Positions 28,701 through 36,647 are shown, numbered from the stretch's first letter. The stretch is 64,000 nt of DNA from Dankookia rubra (GCF_004355005.1 NZ_SMSJ01000002.1:186001-250000); one strand, 5' to 3'. Numbers and translations are program-made. Notes: generated by a model from the letters alone, not told the origin.

Positions 28701-31700
28701 CCTCGTTTGGCGACAAGGCGTGGGTCGACACCAATGGCAACGGCCTGCAGGACGCCGGCGAAGCGGGGCTGGCTGGCGTCACCGTCAAGCTCTTTACCTG
28801 GGGCACCACCACACAGGTCGGCACCACCCAGACCACGGCGACAGGCGGTGGCTATGGCTTCACCGGCCTGCGGCCTGGCGACTACTACGCCACCGTCACC
28901 GCACCGGCCGGCTATCTGCTGACGAGGTCGGGCGCCGGGGACGGCACCGCCGACAGCGACGCGCTGACCAGCGGCGGCGTGCCCTCCGCCAGCACCGGCA
29001 AAATCACCCTCACCTCCGGCCAGAACGACCGAACCATCGACATCGGCGCCTGGCGGACAGTGACCATCGGCGACCGCGTCTGGCTAGACGCCAATGGCAA
29101 TGGTCGCCAGGATGCCGGAGAGCCCGGCATCGCCGACGTTGCCGTCCGCCTGCTGCATGCCGACGGCACCCCAACCGGGCTGCAAACGACGACGCTGGCC
29201 GATGGGAGCTATGACTTTACCGGCCTGGTTCCGGGCGACTATCGCGTGGCCTTCACCGCCCCAGCGGGGCTGAGCTTCACCCGCCCCGGCCAGGCCGCCG
29301 CGGCACTCGACAGCGACGCCGACCAGGGAACCGGCATCAGCGGCATCCACACCCTTGCCTCAGGCGGCTTCGACGACGGAGTCGATGCCGGCCTCTATCG
29401 CCGCGTCACCATCGGCAGCCGGGTCTGGGAGGATGTGGACGGCGACGGGCTGCAGGGCAGCGACGAGCCAAGCCTCGACGGTGTGAGGGTGACGCTGGTC
29501 GACGACGTGACCGGCAGCACCGCCACCCAGGTGACGGTCGGCGGTGCCTATCTCTTCACCGACCTGCCGCCCGGCCGCTACCACGTCAGCTTCACCGCCC
29601 CACACGGCTGGCGCTTTACCCAACAGGTGGCCGGCGATGCGGCGCATGACAGCAATGCCCGCCCTGACGGCAGCACCGGCGGGCTCGACCTGACCAGCGG
29701 CGGCGCCGACCTGACGCAGGATGCGGGGCTCTACCGGCCGGGCTCGCTGGCCGGCCATATCAGCCTCGCGCTGCCGCCCGGCATCTGCGACTTCAAGCTG
29801 CCCGGCGCGGTCTTCGCCGGTGTCACCGTGCGGCTGCTCGATAACCATGGCGTGCAGGTCGCGTCGGCGGTCACCGACCACGCAGGCGGCTACATCTTCG
29901 CTGAGCTCGCCCCGGCGCGTTACACGCTGGAATACGTGCTGCCCGGGGAGCTCGGCTACACCGCCGGCGGCACTGCGACCGAACCGGCAATCCTGCACAG
30001 CGGCGAGAACATGACCGGGCTCGACCGGATCCTCGCCTACCGGACCGGCTCGCTGCTCGACGGCACGCCGCTGGTGGTCACCGGCGGGGCCTACGACGTC
30101 AAGAATGTTTCCCAGTATATCGCGCTGCCGGAGGGCGGCGTGGTGAACCTGAACGTTGCCGGCAACTTCATCGTCGCCGGGGTCGGCAACCTCAACGCCA
30201 ACGGCAATGTGGGAGGCCAATACGTCGTCGGCGGCACCGGCAACAACGTGCTGCATTCCGGCCCGGATGGTGGGTCCATCCTGGTCGGCGGTCGTGGCAG
30301 CAACATCTTCGAGGGCAGCGCCGATCCCGACATCATGGTCGGCGGTTGCGGTCCGAACAACATGCAGGCACTCGGTACCTCAAAGGCCTGGCTGGCCGGC
30401 TACGACATCCTGCTTGGCGGTCCGAGCGGCGACGTGCTCGAGAGCAACGACAGCCTGGCCCTGATCTACGGCGGCGGCGGCAACGAGGACATCCACGGCA
30501 GCGGTACGCTGATTGGCGGCACCAACGATGGCACCATCCACCGCGATGCGGCTACCGGCGAGTTGTCCGGGCTCCGCATCGGCGACCTGATCAAGGGCGG
30601 CAACCAAGCCGATACCTTCATCTACCAGAAGGGCGACGGCGTTCAGTGGATCGAGGCCGTGCATCCCGAACAGGGCGACACGGTGCAGGTCTATGGCTAT
30701 GCCGGCCCGACCGCGACCGGCCGGCTGAACGGCATGGACGTGCTGTATTTCGGCGAAGATGCGGCGCTGATCTTCAACAGCCCGATCCAGCCCGGCTCGA
30801 TTGCCTATCACCCATTCGAGGCCGCCGTGCCGGGCGCCTTGGGCCATATCGCACCGCTTCCCCCCGTGGTGCTTGCCCCCGGCGTGAACCGGTTCTACGG
30901 CACCGAGGGCGACGATATCGCGGTGGCCACCACCGGCACCACCTTTCGCGGCAATGGCGGCGACGACGTGCTGATCGGCAGCAACGCTGCCGATGTCTTC
31001 GACGGCGGCGACGGCAGCAACACGATGATCGGCAAGAACGGCGCCGACCTCTTCTACAGCGGCAACGGCGACAATGCGATCGATGGCGGCGGCGGGACGG
31101 ACCGGGTGGCCTATGGCTTCGCCACGTCGGAGGCCTCGGTCGTCAAGAATGCCGATGGCAGCTGGACCGTTCAGCACCTGTCAGGCGGCGCCGTGGTGAA
31201 GACCGACCTGCTGCGGGATGTCGAGACGCTCGGCTTCGCGGACGGCGACGTCACCATCGCGGCCGGCAAGGCGGCGGTCGCGCCGACGCGCGATTTCGAC
31301 GGCGACGGCAACAACGACTACCTGTTCCGTGCTGCCGACGGCTCCGCCGCGATCTGGCACATGGACGGCCAGTCCTTCGTCGGCGGCGGCACCTTCGCCA
31401 ATCCCGGCAATGCCTGGCAGATCGCCGGCACCGGCGATTTCGACGGCGACGGCAGGGCCGACATCCTCTGGCGCAACGCCACGGATGGCGGTCTTTCGCT
31501 CTGGCTAATGGACGGGTTGGCGGCAAAGTCCACCACCGCCCTGTGGAATCCCGGCGCCGACTGGAAGATCAACGCCGTCGGCGACTTCAACGGCGACGGC
31601 CGCGCCGACATCCTCTGGCGGGCAGCCGACGGGACCATCGCGGAATGGCTAATGGACGGCGCCGACTACATCGGCGGCGGCAGCATCGCCAATGTGGCGA

Positions 31701-32152
31701 ACGACTGGTTCGTCGCCGGCAGCGGCGACTTCAATGGCGACGGGAAGTCGGACCTTCTCTGGCGGCATGGCAGCGGCGCGGTGTCCGAGTGGTGGATGGG
31801 CGGCACCAGCTATCTCGGCGGTGCGTCCTTCGGCAGCATCGACACCAGTTGGCACATTGTCGGCACCGGCGATTTCAATGGCGACACGAAATCAGACATC
31901 CTCTGGCGGCATGATGGCGGCGCCGTCTCGCTCTGGCTCCTGGATGGCGGCAGGTATCTCGGCGGCGGCACGCTGGGCAATCCGGGCGGCGACTGGAAGG
32001 TCGCTGGCATCGACGACTTCAACGGCGACGATCGCGCCGACATCCTTTGGCGCAATGACAACGGTGCCATCTCGGTATGGATGATGGACGGGATGCAGGG
32101 TGTCGGCGGCGGCTTCGTGGCCAATCCCGGCGCACTTTGGCACCTGGTGTAG
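22721..32152 (+). CDS. Giant modular repeat protein (DUF11/SdrD-B/RTX/FG-GAP), surface or secreted
   Basis: A single 3143-codon frame, by far the largest here. No Sec signal is visible at the N-terminus. Order of parts: N-terminal head (1-360); DUF11/isopeptide-D2-like blocks (about 366-1750) in which, from about 963 on, two types alternate (ITK...DLAIGETVTYTL then LILAKDISQATGDAADIVTYTI); five SdrD-B repeats of about 120 residues at about 1755, 1875, 1995, 2115 and 2229, each with a D-x-NGNG-x-QDAGE calcium loop; a sixth shorter Cna-B-like unit near 2340; a degenerate RTX region (about 2460-2850, e.g. GNGGDDVLIGSNAADVFDGG); six FG-GAP-like repeats DFNGDGRADILWR (2856-3143). This layout is typical of type I-secreted adhesins or biofilm proteins, but no ABC/MFP secretion genes occur in the window, and the C-terminus (NPGALWHLV) shows no clear secretion signal. 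Confidence 0.85.
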   Translation: MAPRPLVSFSNVSSTDVFLGNTATYTLRFDNQPTDPADVGYAPYIDLILPHDGIDGGGPGDTPTNDGLSFIQALHLGVPLAAILVEFDAAGSALHPFALDAQGNPLVIHGTPGDQLVVLKLPFGSFTASQTAADIQLTLGLSDLADLGQPLQVIATGGFAYGADEFNNPAGDPVTAGDAATLAINPIVATLHVDYWGPEQETATGPSYPRTWVAWAELANGQSFDNLTLTDVLPDGVVLTRTPQLIDGLTGHALPGTVEVVQNADGSQTVTGAFQGTILAGAVKPMLKMDWYVTEFLGNTALRPNTPVLDPGTGAFRSLQDNARLQVDWIPIDTRDRADLGQPQGTSPSIRIDIDPAGAEDVVTAKSIAIQKGVALVGGDADHNGVADWQPGGDLQYTLNGQVSNYFEMKDLVVNDTLGDGQTFDAAQVPTISIHEGGRLVYSGAVLYSVGVGGAGAAAKTAAGKTPLVFDISGTMLQAGLDAVLDGNGGELGAVPHATAYQPASITIAYHTTLDAGWTGTVPGDKRVDQGDPVRNDVLYDGAVYLTGRVPEDDSDAHVTLPVSTVSKAIYAINGNTAKGTTGLDAPAHTQAGDLITFRIGLDMPLTSAHKVTLADFLPLPVLHAADADADPATPAAFSFVNLADAGSPAAGVVKFGPADTFHLTLPGQTPKLSFDVAGNSLTLDFGDVADPTYQQTKLDLLMTLRVNDLPFGDGLLLTNQVTSRETNSFDEVSASNAIIQFVLGEPILKITKGVIGSDNPASIFLNTTTSDEATGPLAFTAPGSAGPRFAGTISSDLLSAKPIDADLGNADAGDTVSFAIVIENKGQGWRGAFDTLIRDILPTGYVGTGSGAEGINLQVTDGAGKPLAWKEIGGGLFDAAGGIELIDPAGGNGAIGSYDAASGANIAVITYDLRLASTLPLAAVPLRNTAEIAHYAAEEGGIDRVPSDILPTSDDASIANLPAITKLVSGSSLGVTGTAQGHAALTDLAIGETVTYTLTVRLPEGTATALQLQDLLPNVNGQLQAISATLTSIGASLSGGSQFASGKAAVLSDRDGDGVADTLSFDFGTVANAPDNLVDGNDLITVQVVARLTDTAANRALDGQVLTNTATLSFQAGSDPADRRSVSATADVDAVKPHLILAKDISQATGDAADIVTYTIELRNQAQGYDAAAFDISIDDNLLHDLGINASVIADSVSFAAGSAAASVVQGNAAGATALQVTAAQLDPGQFLRFTFKAQISDTVPSGTTITNTATASTLPGTDPQEHVYVLSDDAAFRVNGPSITKSVWLTSYADTGTAQGSSAADADVKVNEEITYRITITLPEGTSRNLHITDLLADSLATGTGGGLLSYVARSARLVSVGSNLSGGSLLAAPTITATDTGTPNGHADQIRFDFGTIYNDPHLTAAGGDDIVVELRAVAADVTANQAGDRLVNSAYAETDLGRSTTRTATVDFVEPSLLLDKSVDIATGNAGDIATYTVTIRHAASSSADAYDLDLSDLLPGAEAYVAGSHSTLAGLSIAGGAIRLHQDTFALGSAPITFSYQAKLLDNVVNGQVITNTALLDWQTASATQAPSPGRSFTASDPATVTVALGNTIAKTVDAGSNTYTTGSNAAAGETFTYTITATLAEGAQHLVLTDLLPAGLTFVSASLASIGSNITAAAQANGTWNATTRKVTFDFGDVVNAGENVTDARDQVIVQVVAQVPAGAAAGTALTNTGLLSSSVPLNGYGVMLGTAQPDLASTKTITTVAARIGDLAFIDKNGNGIQDSGESGVNGLIVKLLDPTSDAVLQTTVTATIGGVAGSYAFSSLVPGQYKLQFVPSGTTSAYLFSPADAGTDDAKDSDANPSGGKTGTYTLTNGANLTSVDAGLYLPITIGDHVFEDVNGNKLQDAGDKPLAGITVQLLDSLNLPIAGRSVVTGADGLYSFSGLAPGKYAVQFTRPAGSAWVITGTTSGATATDSDPNTGTGITVGKTYASGASDGTIDAGFYLPASFGDKAWVDTNGNGLQDAGEAGLAGVTVKLFTWGTTTQVGTTQTTATGGGYGFTGLRPGDYYATVTAPAGYLLTRSGAGDGTADSDALTSGGVPSASTGKITLTSGQNDRTIDIGAWRTVTIGDRVWLDANGNGRQDAGEPGIADVAVRLLHADGTPTGLQTTTLADGSYDFTGLVPGDYRVAFTAPAGLSFTRPGQAAAALDSDADQGTGISGIHTLASGGFDDGVDAGLYRRVTIGSRVWEDVDGDGLQGSDEPSLDGVRVTLVDDVTGSTATQVTVGGAYLFTDLPPGRYHVSFTAPHGWRFTQQVAGDAAHDSNARPDGSTGGLDLTSGGADLTQDAGLYRPGSLAGHISLALPPGICDFKLPGAVFAGVTVRLLDNHGVQVASAVTDHAGGYIFAELAPARYTLEYVLPGELGYTAGGTATEPAILHSGENMTGLDRILAYRTGSLLDGTPLVVTGGAYDVKNVSQYIALPEGGVVNLNVAGNFIVAGVGNLNANGNVGGQYVVGGTGNNVLHSGPDGGSILVGGRGSNIFEGSADPDIMVGGCGPNNMQALGTSKAWLAGYDILLGGPSGDVLESNDSLALIYGGGGNEDIHGSGTLIGGTNDGTIHRDAATGELSGLRIGDLIKGGNQADTFIYQKGDGVQWIEAVHPEQGDTVQVYGYAGPTATGRLNGMDVLYFGEDAALIFNSPIQPGSIAYHPFEAAVPGALGHIAPLPPVVLAPGVNRFYGTEGDDIAVATTGTTFRGNGGDDVLIGSNAADVFDGGDGSNTMIGKNGADLFYSGNGDNAIDGGGGTDRVAYGFATSEASVVKNADGSWTVQHLSGGAVVKTDLLRDVETLGFADGDVTIAAGKAAVAPTRDFDGDGNNDYLFRAADGSAAIWHMDGQSFVGGGTFANPGNAWQIAGTGDFDGDGRADILWRNATDGGLSLWLMDGLAAKSTTALWNPGADWKINAVGDFNGDGRADILWRAADGTIAEWLMDGADYIGGGSIANVANDWFVAGSGDFNGDGKSDLLWRHGSGAVSEWWMGGTSYLGGASFGSIDTSWHIVGTGDFNGDTKSDILWRHDGGAVSLWLLDGGRYLGGGTLGNPGGDWKVAGIDDFNGDDRADILWRNDNGAISVWMMDGMQGVGGGFVANPGALWHLV
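25600..27960 (+). repeat. Alternating A/B DUF11-like repeat coding array
   Basis: Units begin near 25608 (type A), 26128 (B), 26566 (A), 27097 (B) and 27505 (A). Type A shares GETVTYTLTVRLPEGT and DLLP; type B shares ATGDAADIVTYTIELRN and a central DLSDLL-like strand. Unit length is 140-180 residues. DNA identity between units is moderate, which suggests old duplications. Confidence 0.7.
27983..29740 (+). repeat. Five SdrD-B (Cna-B-type) repeat units
   Basis: Units start near 27983, 28344, 28703, 29063 and 29405, each opening with IGD-x-(V/A)(F/W)-x-D-x-NGNG-x-QD and closing with DAGLY(L/R)P. Period is close to 360 bases. The calcium-loop codons are well conserved; the fifth unit has diverged (DVDGDGLQGSDE). 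Confidence 0.85.
31285..32152 (+). repeat. Six FG-GAP/VCBS-like repeat units
   Basis: Six copies of D-F-(D/N)-G-D-x5-(L)-(F/L)WR followed about 20 residues later by (W/E)WLMDG, with a period of about 46-48 residues. They end the giant protein. In known proteins such repeats fold as calcium-binding beta-propeller blades. Confidence 0.85.
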
Positions 32153-32237
32153 CGCGGCCCCCTGATATCCCGGTTCGGCAGGCCGCACCTGGCGGTTCCG
32201 CCGCCTCGCGCGGCTGGGCGGAGAAATCCTCGGCCGC

Positions 32238-32273
32238 AACGGCGCGGCGTCCAGCAATGGACGCCGCGCCGTT
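32238..32273. terminator. Perfect 15-bp stem-loop after the giant gene
   Basis: The 15-base arm at 32238-32252 pairs perfectly with 32259-32273 around AGCAAT. No T tract follows on either strand. It lies 86 bases after the giant gene's stop and about 90 bases before tRNA-Glu's 3' end, so it could stop transcripts from both sides. Confidence 0.6.
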
Positions 32274-32359
32274 CGCGTGGCGGAACGGTGGATCCGTGCG
32301 CATGACCGCGGCCTCGGCCGTATGGCAGCCCGGACGGTTCACCGCGGAATGTGGAGGAA

Positions 32360-32435
32360 TGGCGTCCCCAGCGGGATTCGAACCCGCGTCGCCGCCGTGA
32401 AAGGGCGGTGTCCTAGGCCTCTAGACGATGGGGAC
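32360..32435 (-). tRNA. tRNA-Glu (anticodon UUC)
   Basis: A full cloverleaf can be read on the minus strand: acceptor GTCCCCA/TGGGGAC, D-arm, anticodon stem CCGCC/GGCGG with loop CTTTCAC giving UUC, T-arm GCGGG-TTCGAAT-CCCGC and an encoded CCA at 32360-32362. Discriminator base is G. Length 76 with CCA. Confidence 0.97.
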
Positions 32436-32470
32436 CACGAGGTGCGGATTAGGGGCCGCAGCCGCCGCGG

Positions 32471-34264
32471 TCAATAGCCCGGAGGCACGGGAGCGGCATC
32501 GACGACATACAGGCAGGCGCTCACCTCGTCGTTCCAGCGCTCCGCCCGCAGCTGGCCGCAGAGGTGCAGGGGCACGCCGCTGCGGGCCAGCAGCGCCTCG
32601 GCCAGCGGGCCTTCCTTGGCGCGGAAACAGATCGCCTTCAACCGGCCGCCCGATTCACCCTCGATGAAGGCGCGGATGGTATTGCCTTCCTTGCCCACCC
32701 GGTCGGCACGGACCACGCGGGAGCGCGGCAATGCGAAGATCGGCTCCTCGTTGCCGGCGCCGAAAGGCGCCAGGCGCTCCACCTGCTGCGCCAGGGCACT
32801 GGTCGCGGCCGGGACCATCACCGTCCCCTCCACCAGCAAGTCGGCAGCCCCCGGCAGGTCGCCGGCCCGGGCCAGCCGCTCCTCGAGGAAGCCGTGCAGC
32901 TCCGCCTGGCGGCCGATCCGGAAGCTGAAGCCGGCCGCCATGGCATGCCCACCGCCCGATTCCAGTAGCCCCGCCTGTCGCGCCGCGATCACCGCCGCGC
33001 CGAGATCGAGCCCGGGCACCGAGCGGCCCGAGCCCTTTGCGAGCCCCGCCGCGATGCCGGCGACGCAAGCCGGTCGGTTGAATTTCTCCTTCACCCGGCC
33101 GGCAACGATCCCGACCACGCCGGGATGCCAGCCCTCCCCGCTCACCAGCAGGACCGCATGGCCGGCATTGTACTGCGCCTCGGCCTCGGCGAAGGCGGCG
33201 CCGAGCACCTCGGCCTCGACCTCCTGCCGCCGGCGGTTCACCACGTCGAGCCGCTCCGCCATAGCCCGCGCCTCGACCGGGTCGTCGCAGAGCAGCAGGC
33301 GCAGACCGAGGTCGGGCTCATCGATTCGCCCCGCCGCGTTGATCCGCGGACCCAGCACGAAGCCGAGCGAATGCGCCGTCGGCTGGTCGCGCACCAGGCC
33401 GACATCGAGCAGCGCGGCGACGCCGGCATGGCCGCGCCGCGCCATCACCTTCAACCCTTGCGCCACCAGCGCGCGGTTGACGCCGGTCAGCGGCATGACG
33501 TCGCAGACGGTGGCCAGCGCCACCAGGTCGAGCAGCTCGAGCAGCGGCGGCTCCGCCCGGCGCCGGAAAACCCCTTCCCGCCGCAGCACCCGGTGCAACG
33601 CGACGCAGGCCATAAAGGCGACCGCCGCGGCACACAGGTGCCGCAGGCCCGAATTGCAGTCCAGCCGGTTGGGATTCACCGCGGCCGTCACCTGCGGCAC
33701 CGCGCCTTCCGCCTTGTGGTGATCGAGCACGATGACGTCGGCCAGGCCGCGCGCCGCCTCCAGCGCCTCATGCGCGGCGATGCCGCAATCGACACAGACG
33801 ATCAGCGTCGCGCCGCGCTCGCAGAGGGTGCGGATAGCATTGGCATTCGGGCCATAGCCTTCGGTCAGGCGGTGCGGGACATAATGCGAGACGGTGCAGC
33901 CGAGCTGGCGCAGCGCCCGCACCATCAGCGCGCCGGAACAGGCGCCGTCCACGTCGTAGTCGCCGAAGACCGCGACGGTCTCGCCCTCGCGCACCGCGCT
34001 CGCCAGCCGCACCGCGGCGACGTCCATGTCGCGCAGCACGGAGGGGTCGGGCAGCAACGCGCGAAGGGTCGGCTCGAGGAAATCGGTGACGGCATCGATC
34101 CCGACGCCGCGCGCTGCCAGCAGCCGGCCGACCAGCTCGGGCAGTTCGGCCCGCTGGGCGATTGCCATGGCGGTGCGCGCATCGGCCTCGCGCCAGACCC
34201 AGCGCCGGCCGGTCACGCTGCGGCCGACGCCGAGCACGGCTTCCGGCAGCGGTCCGGCATCCAT
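32471..34264 (-). CDS. recJ: Single-strand-specific exonuclease RecJ
   Basis: A 597-residue 5'-3' ssDNA exonuclease used in recombination and mismatch repair. DHH-family motifs: GDYDVDGACSG (101-111, metal-binding Asp), CVDCGI near 157-162, and LDHHKAEG with Asp181-His182-His183. The DHHA1 region SGGGHAMAAGFSFR and C-terminal OB fold (QLRAERWNDEV) follow. Start is ATG 34264, 11 bases behind a run of 14 G on the coding strand (see 34275-34288), which overlaps the usual Shine-Dalgarno distance. It follows glpX on the same strand. Confidence 0.96.
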   Translation of the reverse strand: MDAGPLPEAVLGVGRSVTGRRWVWREADARTAMAIAQRAELPELVGRLLAARGVGIDAVTDFLEPTLRALLPDPSVLRDMDVAAVRLASAVREGETVAVFGDYDVDGACSGALMVRALRQLGCTVSHYVPHRLTEGYGPNANAIRTLCERGATLIVCVDCGIAAHEALEAARGLADVIVLDHHKAEGAVPQVTAAVNPNRLDCNSGLRHLCAAAVAFMACVALHRVLRREGVFRRRAEPPLLELLDLVALATVCDVMPLTGVNRALVAQGLKVMARRGHAGVAALLDVGLVRDQPTAHSLGFVLGPRINAAGRIDEPDLGLRLLLCDDPVEARAMAERLDVVNRRRQEVEAEVLGAAFAEAEAQYNAGHAVLLVSGEGWHPGVVGIVAGRVKEKFNRPACVAGIAAGLAKGSGRSVPGLDLGAAVIAARQAGLLESGGGHAMAAGFSFRIGRQAELHGFLEERLARAGDLPGAADLLVEGTVMVPAATSALAQQVERLAPFGAGNEEPIFALPRSRVVRADRVGKEGNTIRAFIEGESGGRLKAICFRAKEGPLAEALLARSGVPLHLCGQLRAERWNDEVSACLYVVDAAPVPPGY

Positions 34265-34274
34265 CAGGGCTGCT

Positions 34275-34288
34275 CCCCCCCCCCCCCC
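34275..34288. repeat. Homopolymer of 14 C (14 G on coding strand) before recJ
   Basis: An uninterrupted C14 on the plus strand lies in the 31-base gap between the glpX stop and the recJ start. Read on the recJ strand it is G14 ending about 10 bases from the ATG, where the ribosome site should be (GGGGAGC). Such a tract is prone to slippage and also to assembly error. Confidence 0.9.
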
Positions 34289-34295
34289 GCCCCGG

Positions 34296-35288
34296 TCAGG
34301 CGATGAAGGCCGCGGGCTTGCGGGAGAAGTTGTGGTGTCCCTCGACGTAGCGGACGGTGCCTGACTTGCTGCGCATGACGATGGAATGCGTCGTCGCCCC
34401 GCCGACCGTCCGCCGCACGCCGTGCAGCATCGGCCCCCCGGTCACGCCGGTCGCGGCGAACATCACGTTGCCCCGCGCCATCTCGTAGATGCTGTAGATC
34501 CGCTTCGGGTCGGTCACGCCCATCTCGCGCGCCCGGGTGACCTGATCCTCGTCCTCGAACATCAGCCGGCCCTGCATCTGGCCGCCGATGCAGCGCAGCG
34601 CGGCCGCCGCCAACACGCCCTCCGGCGCGCCGCCCGAGCCCATGTAGATGTCGACGCCGGTACCGGCCTGGGACACGGCGATCACGCCCGCCACGTCGCC
34701 GTCGCCGAGCAGCATGATGCGCGCCCCGGCCTTGCGGCACGCAGCGATCATCTCCTTGTGGCGGTCACGGTCGAGGGTGCAGACCATCAGGTCGCCGATA
34801 TCGCATTTCTTGGCCCGGGCCAGTTCGCGCAGGTTCTCCTCCGGCTTGGCGTCCAGGTGGACGACGCCTTCCGGCAGGCCGGGGCCGATCGCGATCTTGT
34901 CCATGTAGATGTCGGGCGCGTGCAGGAATCCGCCGCGCTCGGCGAGCGCCACGGTGGCGATCGCGTTCGGCCCGCCCTTGGCGGTGATGGAGGTGCCCTC
35001 CAGCGGGTCGACGGCGATGTCGACCTCCGGCCCGCCAAGGCCGATCTTCTCGCCGATGTAGAGCATCGGCGCCTCGTCCATCTCGCCCTCGCCGATCACC
35101 ACGGTGCCGCTGATCGCGACGGTGTCGAAGGCCTTCCGCATGGCATCGACGGCGGCGCCGTCGGCGCTGTTCTTGTCGCCGCGGCCGATCCAGCGCGAGG
35201 CGGCCAGCGCCGCGGCCTCGGTCACCCGGACCAGTTCAAGCGCCAGGTTGCGATCGACCAGCAGCGTCGACGCGTCATACTCCGCCAT
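34296..35288 (-). CDS. glpX: Fructose-1,6-bisphosphatase class II
   Basis: A 330-residue gluconeogenic phosphatase of normal length. Marks include RGDKNSADGAAVDAMR, the metal site IGEGEMDEAPML, the phosphatase signature DPLEGT (Li-sensitive family), DRDRHKEMI and GSGGAPEGVLAAAALRC. It lies between hom and recJ on the minus strand with a 66-base gap behind hom. It replaces or complements class I FBPase, which is not in the window. Confidence 0.96.
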   Translation of the reverse strand: MAEYDASTLLVDRNLALELVRVTEAAALAASRWIGRGDKNSADGAAVDAMRKAFDTVAISGTVVIGEGEMDEAPMLYIGEKIGLGGPEVDIAVDPLEGTSITAKGGPNAIATVALAERGGFLHAPDIYMDKIAIGPGLPEGVVHLDAKPEENLRELARAKKCDIGDLMVCTLDRDRHKEMIAACRKAGARIMLLGDGDVAGVIAVSQAGTGVDIYMGSGGAPEGVLAAAALRCIGGQMQGRLMFEDEDQVTRAREMGVTDPKRIYSIYEMARGNVMFAATGVTGGPMLHGVRRTVGGATTHSIVMRSKSGTVRYVEGHHNFSRKPAAFIA

Positions 35289-35354
35289 GTGAGCCTCCGT
35301 ATCCTTGGGCTGGACCCTACACTTATGCGCCGCCCGCCGGAAGCGGCCCGGCCT

Positions 35355-36647
35355 TCAGAGCGGCTCGATCCGGATCAGTGCCGGCCGCTCCAGCACCGAG
35401 TCGAGCGCCGAGATCCGGGCCAGGGCGGCGCGCATCGAGGCCTCCTCGCAGTCATGCGTGGTCAGCACCACCGGCACCACCTCGCCCGGCGCCCTGCCGC
35501 GCTGCAGCATGGCCTCCATGCTGATGGCATGGTCGCGGAGGATGCCGGTGACGTCGGCGATCACGCCGGGACGGTCGAGCACCATCAGCCTGAGGTAGTA
35601 GGCGCCGACATGGCGTTCCATCGGCACCGCCGGCGCGGCGTCGAGCGCCCCGGCAGCGGCGCCCCAGACCGGCGTCACCCGGCCGCGCGCCAGGTCGATC
35701 AGGTCGGCGGCGACCGCACTGGCGGTCGGCCCCGCCCCGGCGCCGCGGCCTTCCAGCATGATCCGGCCGCACTGGTCGCCCTCGGCCACCACCGCGTTGT
35801 AGACGCCGTCGACGCGCGCAATCGGCGCCCCGACCGGCACCATGCAGGGATGCACCCGGGCCGAGATTCCGGACGGGGTCCGCGCCGCCAGGCCCAGCAG
35901 CTTGATCCGGTAGCCGAGCTCGCCGGCAAGGGCGATGTCGAGCGCGCTGACCTCGCGGATGCCTTCGACATGCACGGCCGAGAAATCCACCGGCCGGCCG
36001 AAGGCAAGCGCCGCCAGGATCGCCAGCTTGTGCGCCGCATCCACGCCGTCGATGTCGAAGGCCGGATCGGCCTCGGCATAGCCGAGCGCCTGGGCGGCAG
36101 CGAGCACCTCGGCGAATTCCCGCTTCTCCTCCCGCATCACGGTCAGGATGTAGTTGCAGGTCCCGTTCAGGATGCCGGCAACGCGGGAGATGCGGTTGGC
36201 CGCCAAGCCCTCGCGCAGCGCCTTGATCGCCGGGATACCGCCGGCGACTGCCGCTTCGAAGGCCAGCGGCACGCCGCGCGCCTCGGCCAGCTCGGCGATC
36301 TGCGCACCATGCACCGCGAGCAGCGCCTTGTTGGCGGTGACGACGGGCTTGCCGGCGCGGAGCGCGGCCTCGACCAGGGCACGGGCCGGGCCCTCGCTGC
36401 CGCCGATCGCCTCGACCACCACGTCTGTGCCGGGATCGGCGGCGAGTGCCACCGGGTCGTCGTACCAGCGCAGGCTGGAGAGCGGCAGGCCGCGGTCACG
36501 GTTGCGGTCGCGGGCGGAGACGGCGCCCACCGTGATCGGACGTCCAGCCCGGGCGGCGACGACCTCCGCATTGTCCGACAGCAGCTTCAGCAGGCCGCCA
36601 CCGACGGTGCCGAGGCCGGCAACCGCGATCGAGAGTGGCTTGCTCAT
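35355..36647 (-). CDS. hom: Homoserine dehydrogenase with ACT domain
   Basis: A 430-residue enzyme reducing aspartate semialdehyde to homoserine for Thr/Met synthesis. Rossmann motif AGLGTVGGGLL (10-20), catalytic domain with EAAVAGGIPAIKALREGLAAN and LNGTCNYILT, substrate-binding EADPAFDIDGVDAAHKLAIL, and a C-terminal ACT domain from about 345 (YYLRLMVLDRPGVIADVTG) expected to give threonine feedback. It overlaps the aminotransferase gene by four bases (ATGA). Confidence 0.97.
   Translation of the reverse strand: MSKPLSIAVAGLGTVGGGLLKLLSDNAEVVAARAGRPITVGAVSARDRNRDRGLPLSSLRWYDDPVALAADPGTDVVVEAIGGSEGPARALVEAALRAGKPVVTANKALLAVHGAQIAELAEARGVPLAFEAAVAGGIPAIKALREGLAANRISRVAGILNGTCNYILTVMREEKREFAEVLAAAQALGYAEADPAFDIDGVDAAHKLAILAALAFGRPVDFSAVHVEGIREVSALDIALAGELGYRIKLLGLAARTPSGISARVHPCMVPVGAPIARVDGVYNAVVAEGDQCGRIMLEGRGAGAGPTASAVAADLIDLARGRVTPVWGAAAGALDAAPAVPMERHVGAYYLRLMVLDRPGVIADVTGILRDHAISMEAMLQRGRAPGEVVPVVLTTHDCEEASMRAALARISALDSVLERPALIRIEPL

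Noticed and set aside
27983-29740. Evenly spaced repeats considered as a CRISPR array
   Set aside because: The period is about 360 bases, the frame stays open, and the repeated unit encodes an SdrD-B motif; no short direct repeats with spacers.
31285-32152. Shorter tandem repeats considered as a minisatellite or CRISPR
   Set aside because: The frame is open and each unit encodes a calcium-binding FG-GAP-like blade.
32153-32359. Possible small RNA between the giant gene and tRNA-Glu
   Set aside because: Only a perfect stem-loop without a promoter or T run is visible; a terminator-type role is simpler.
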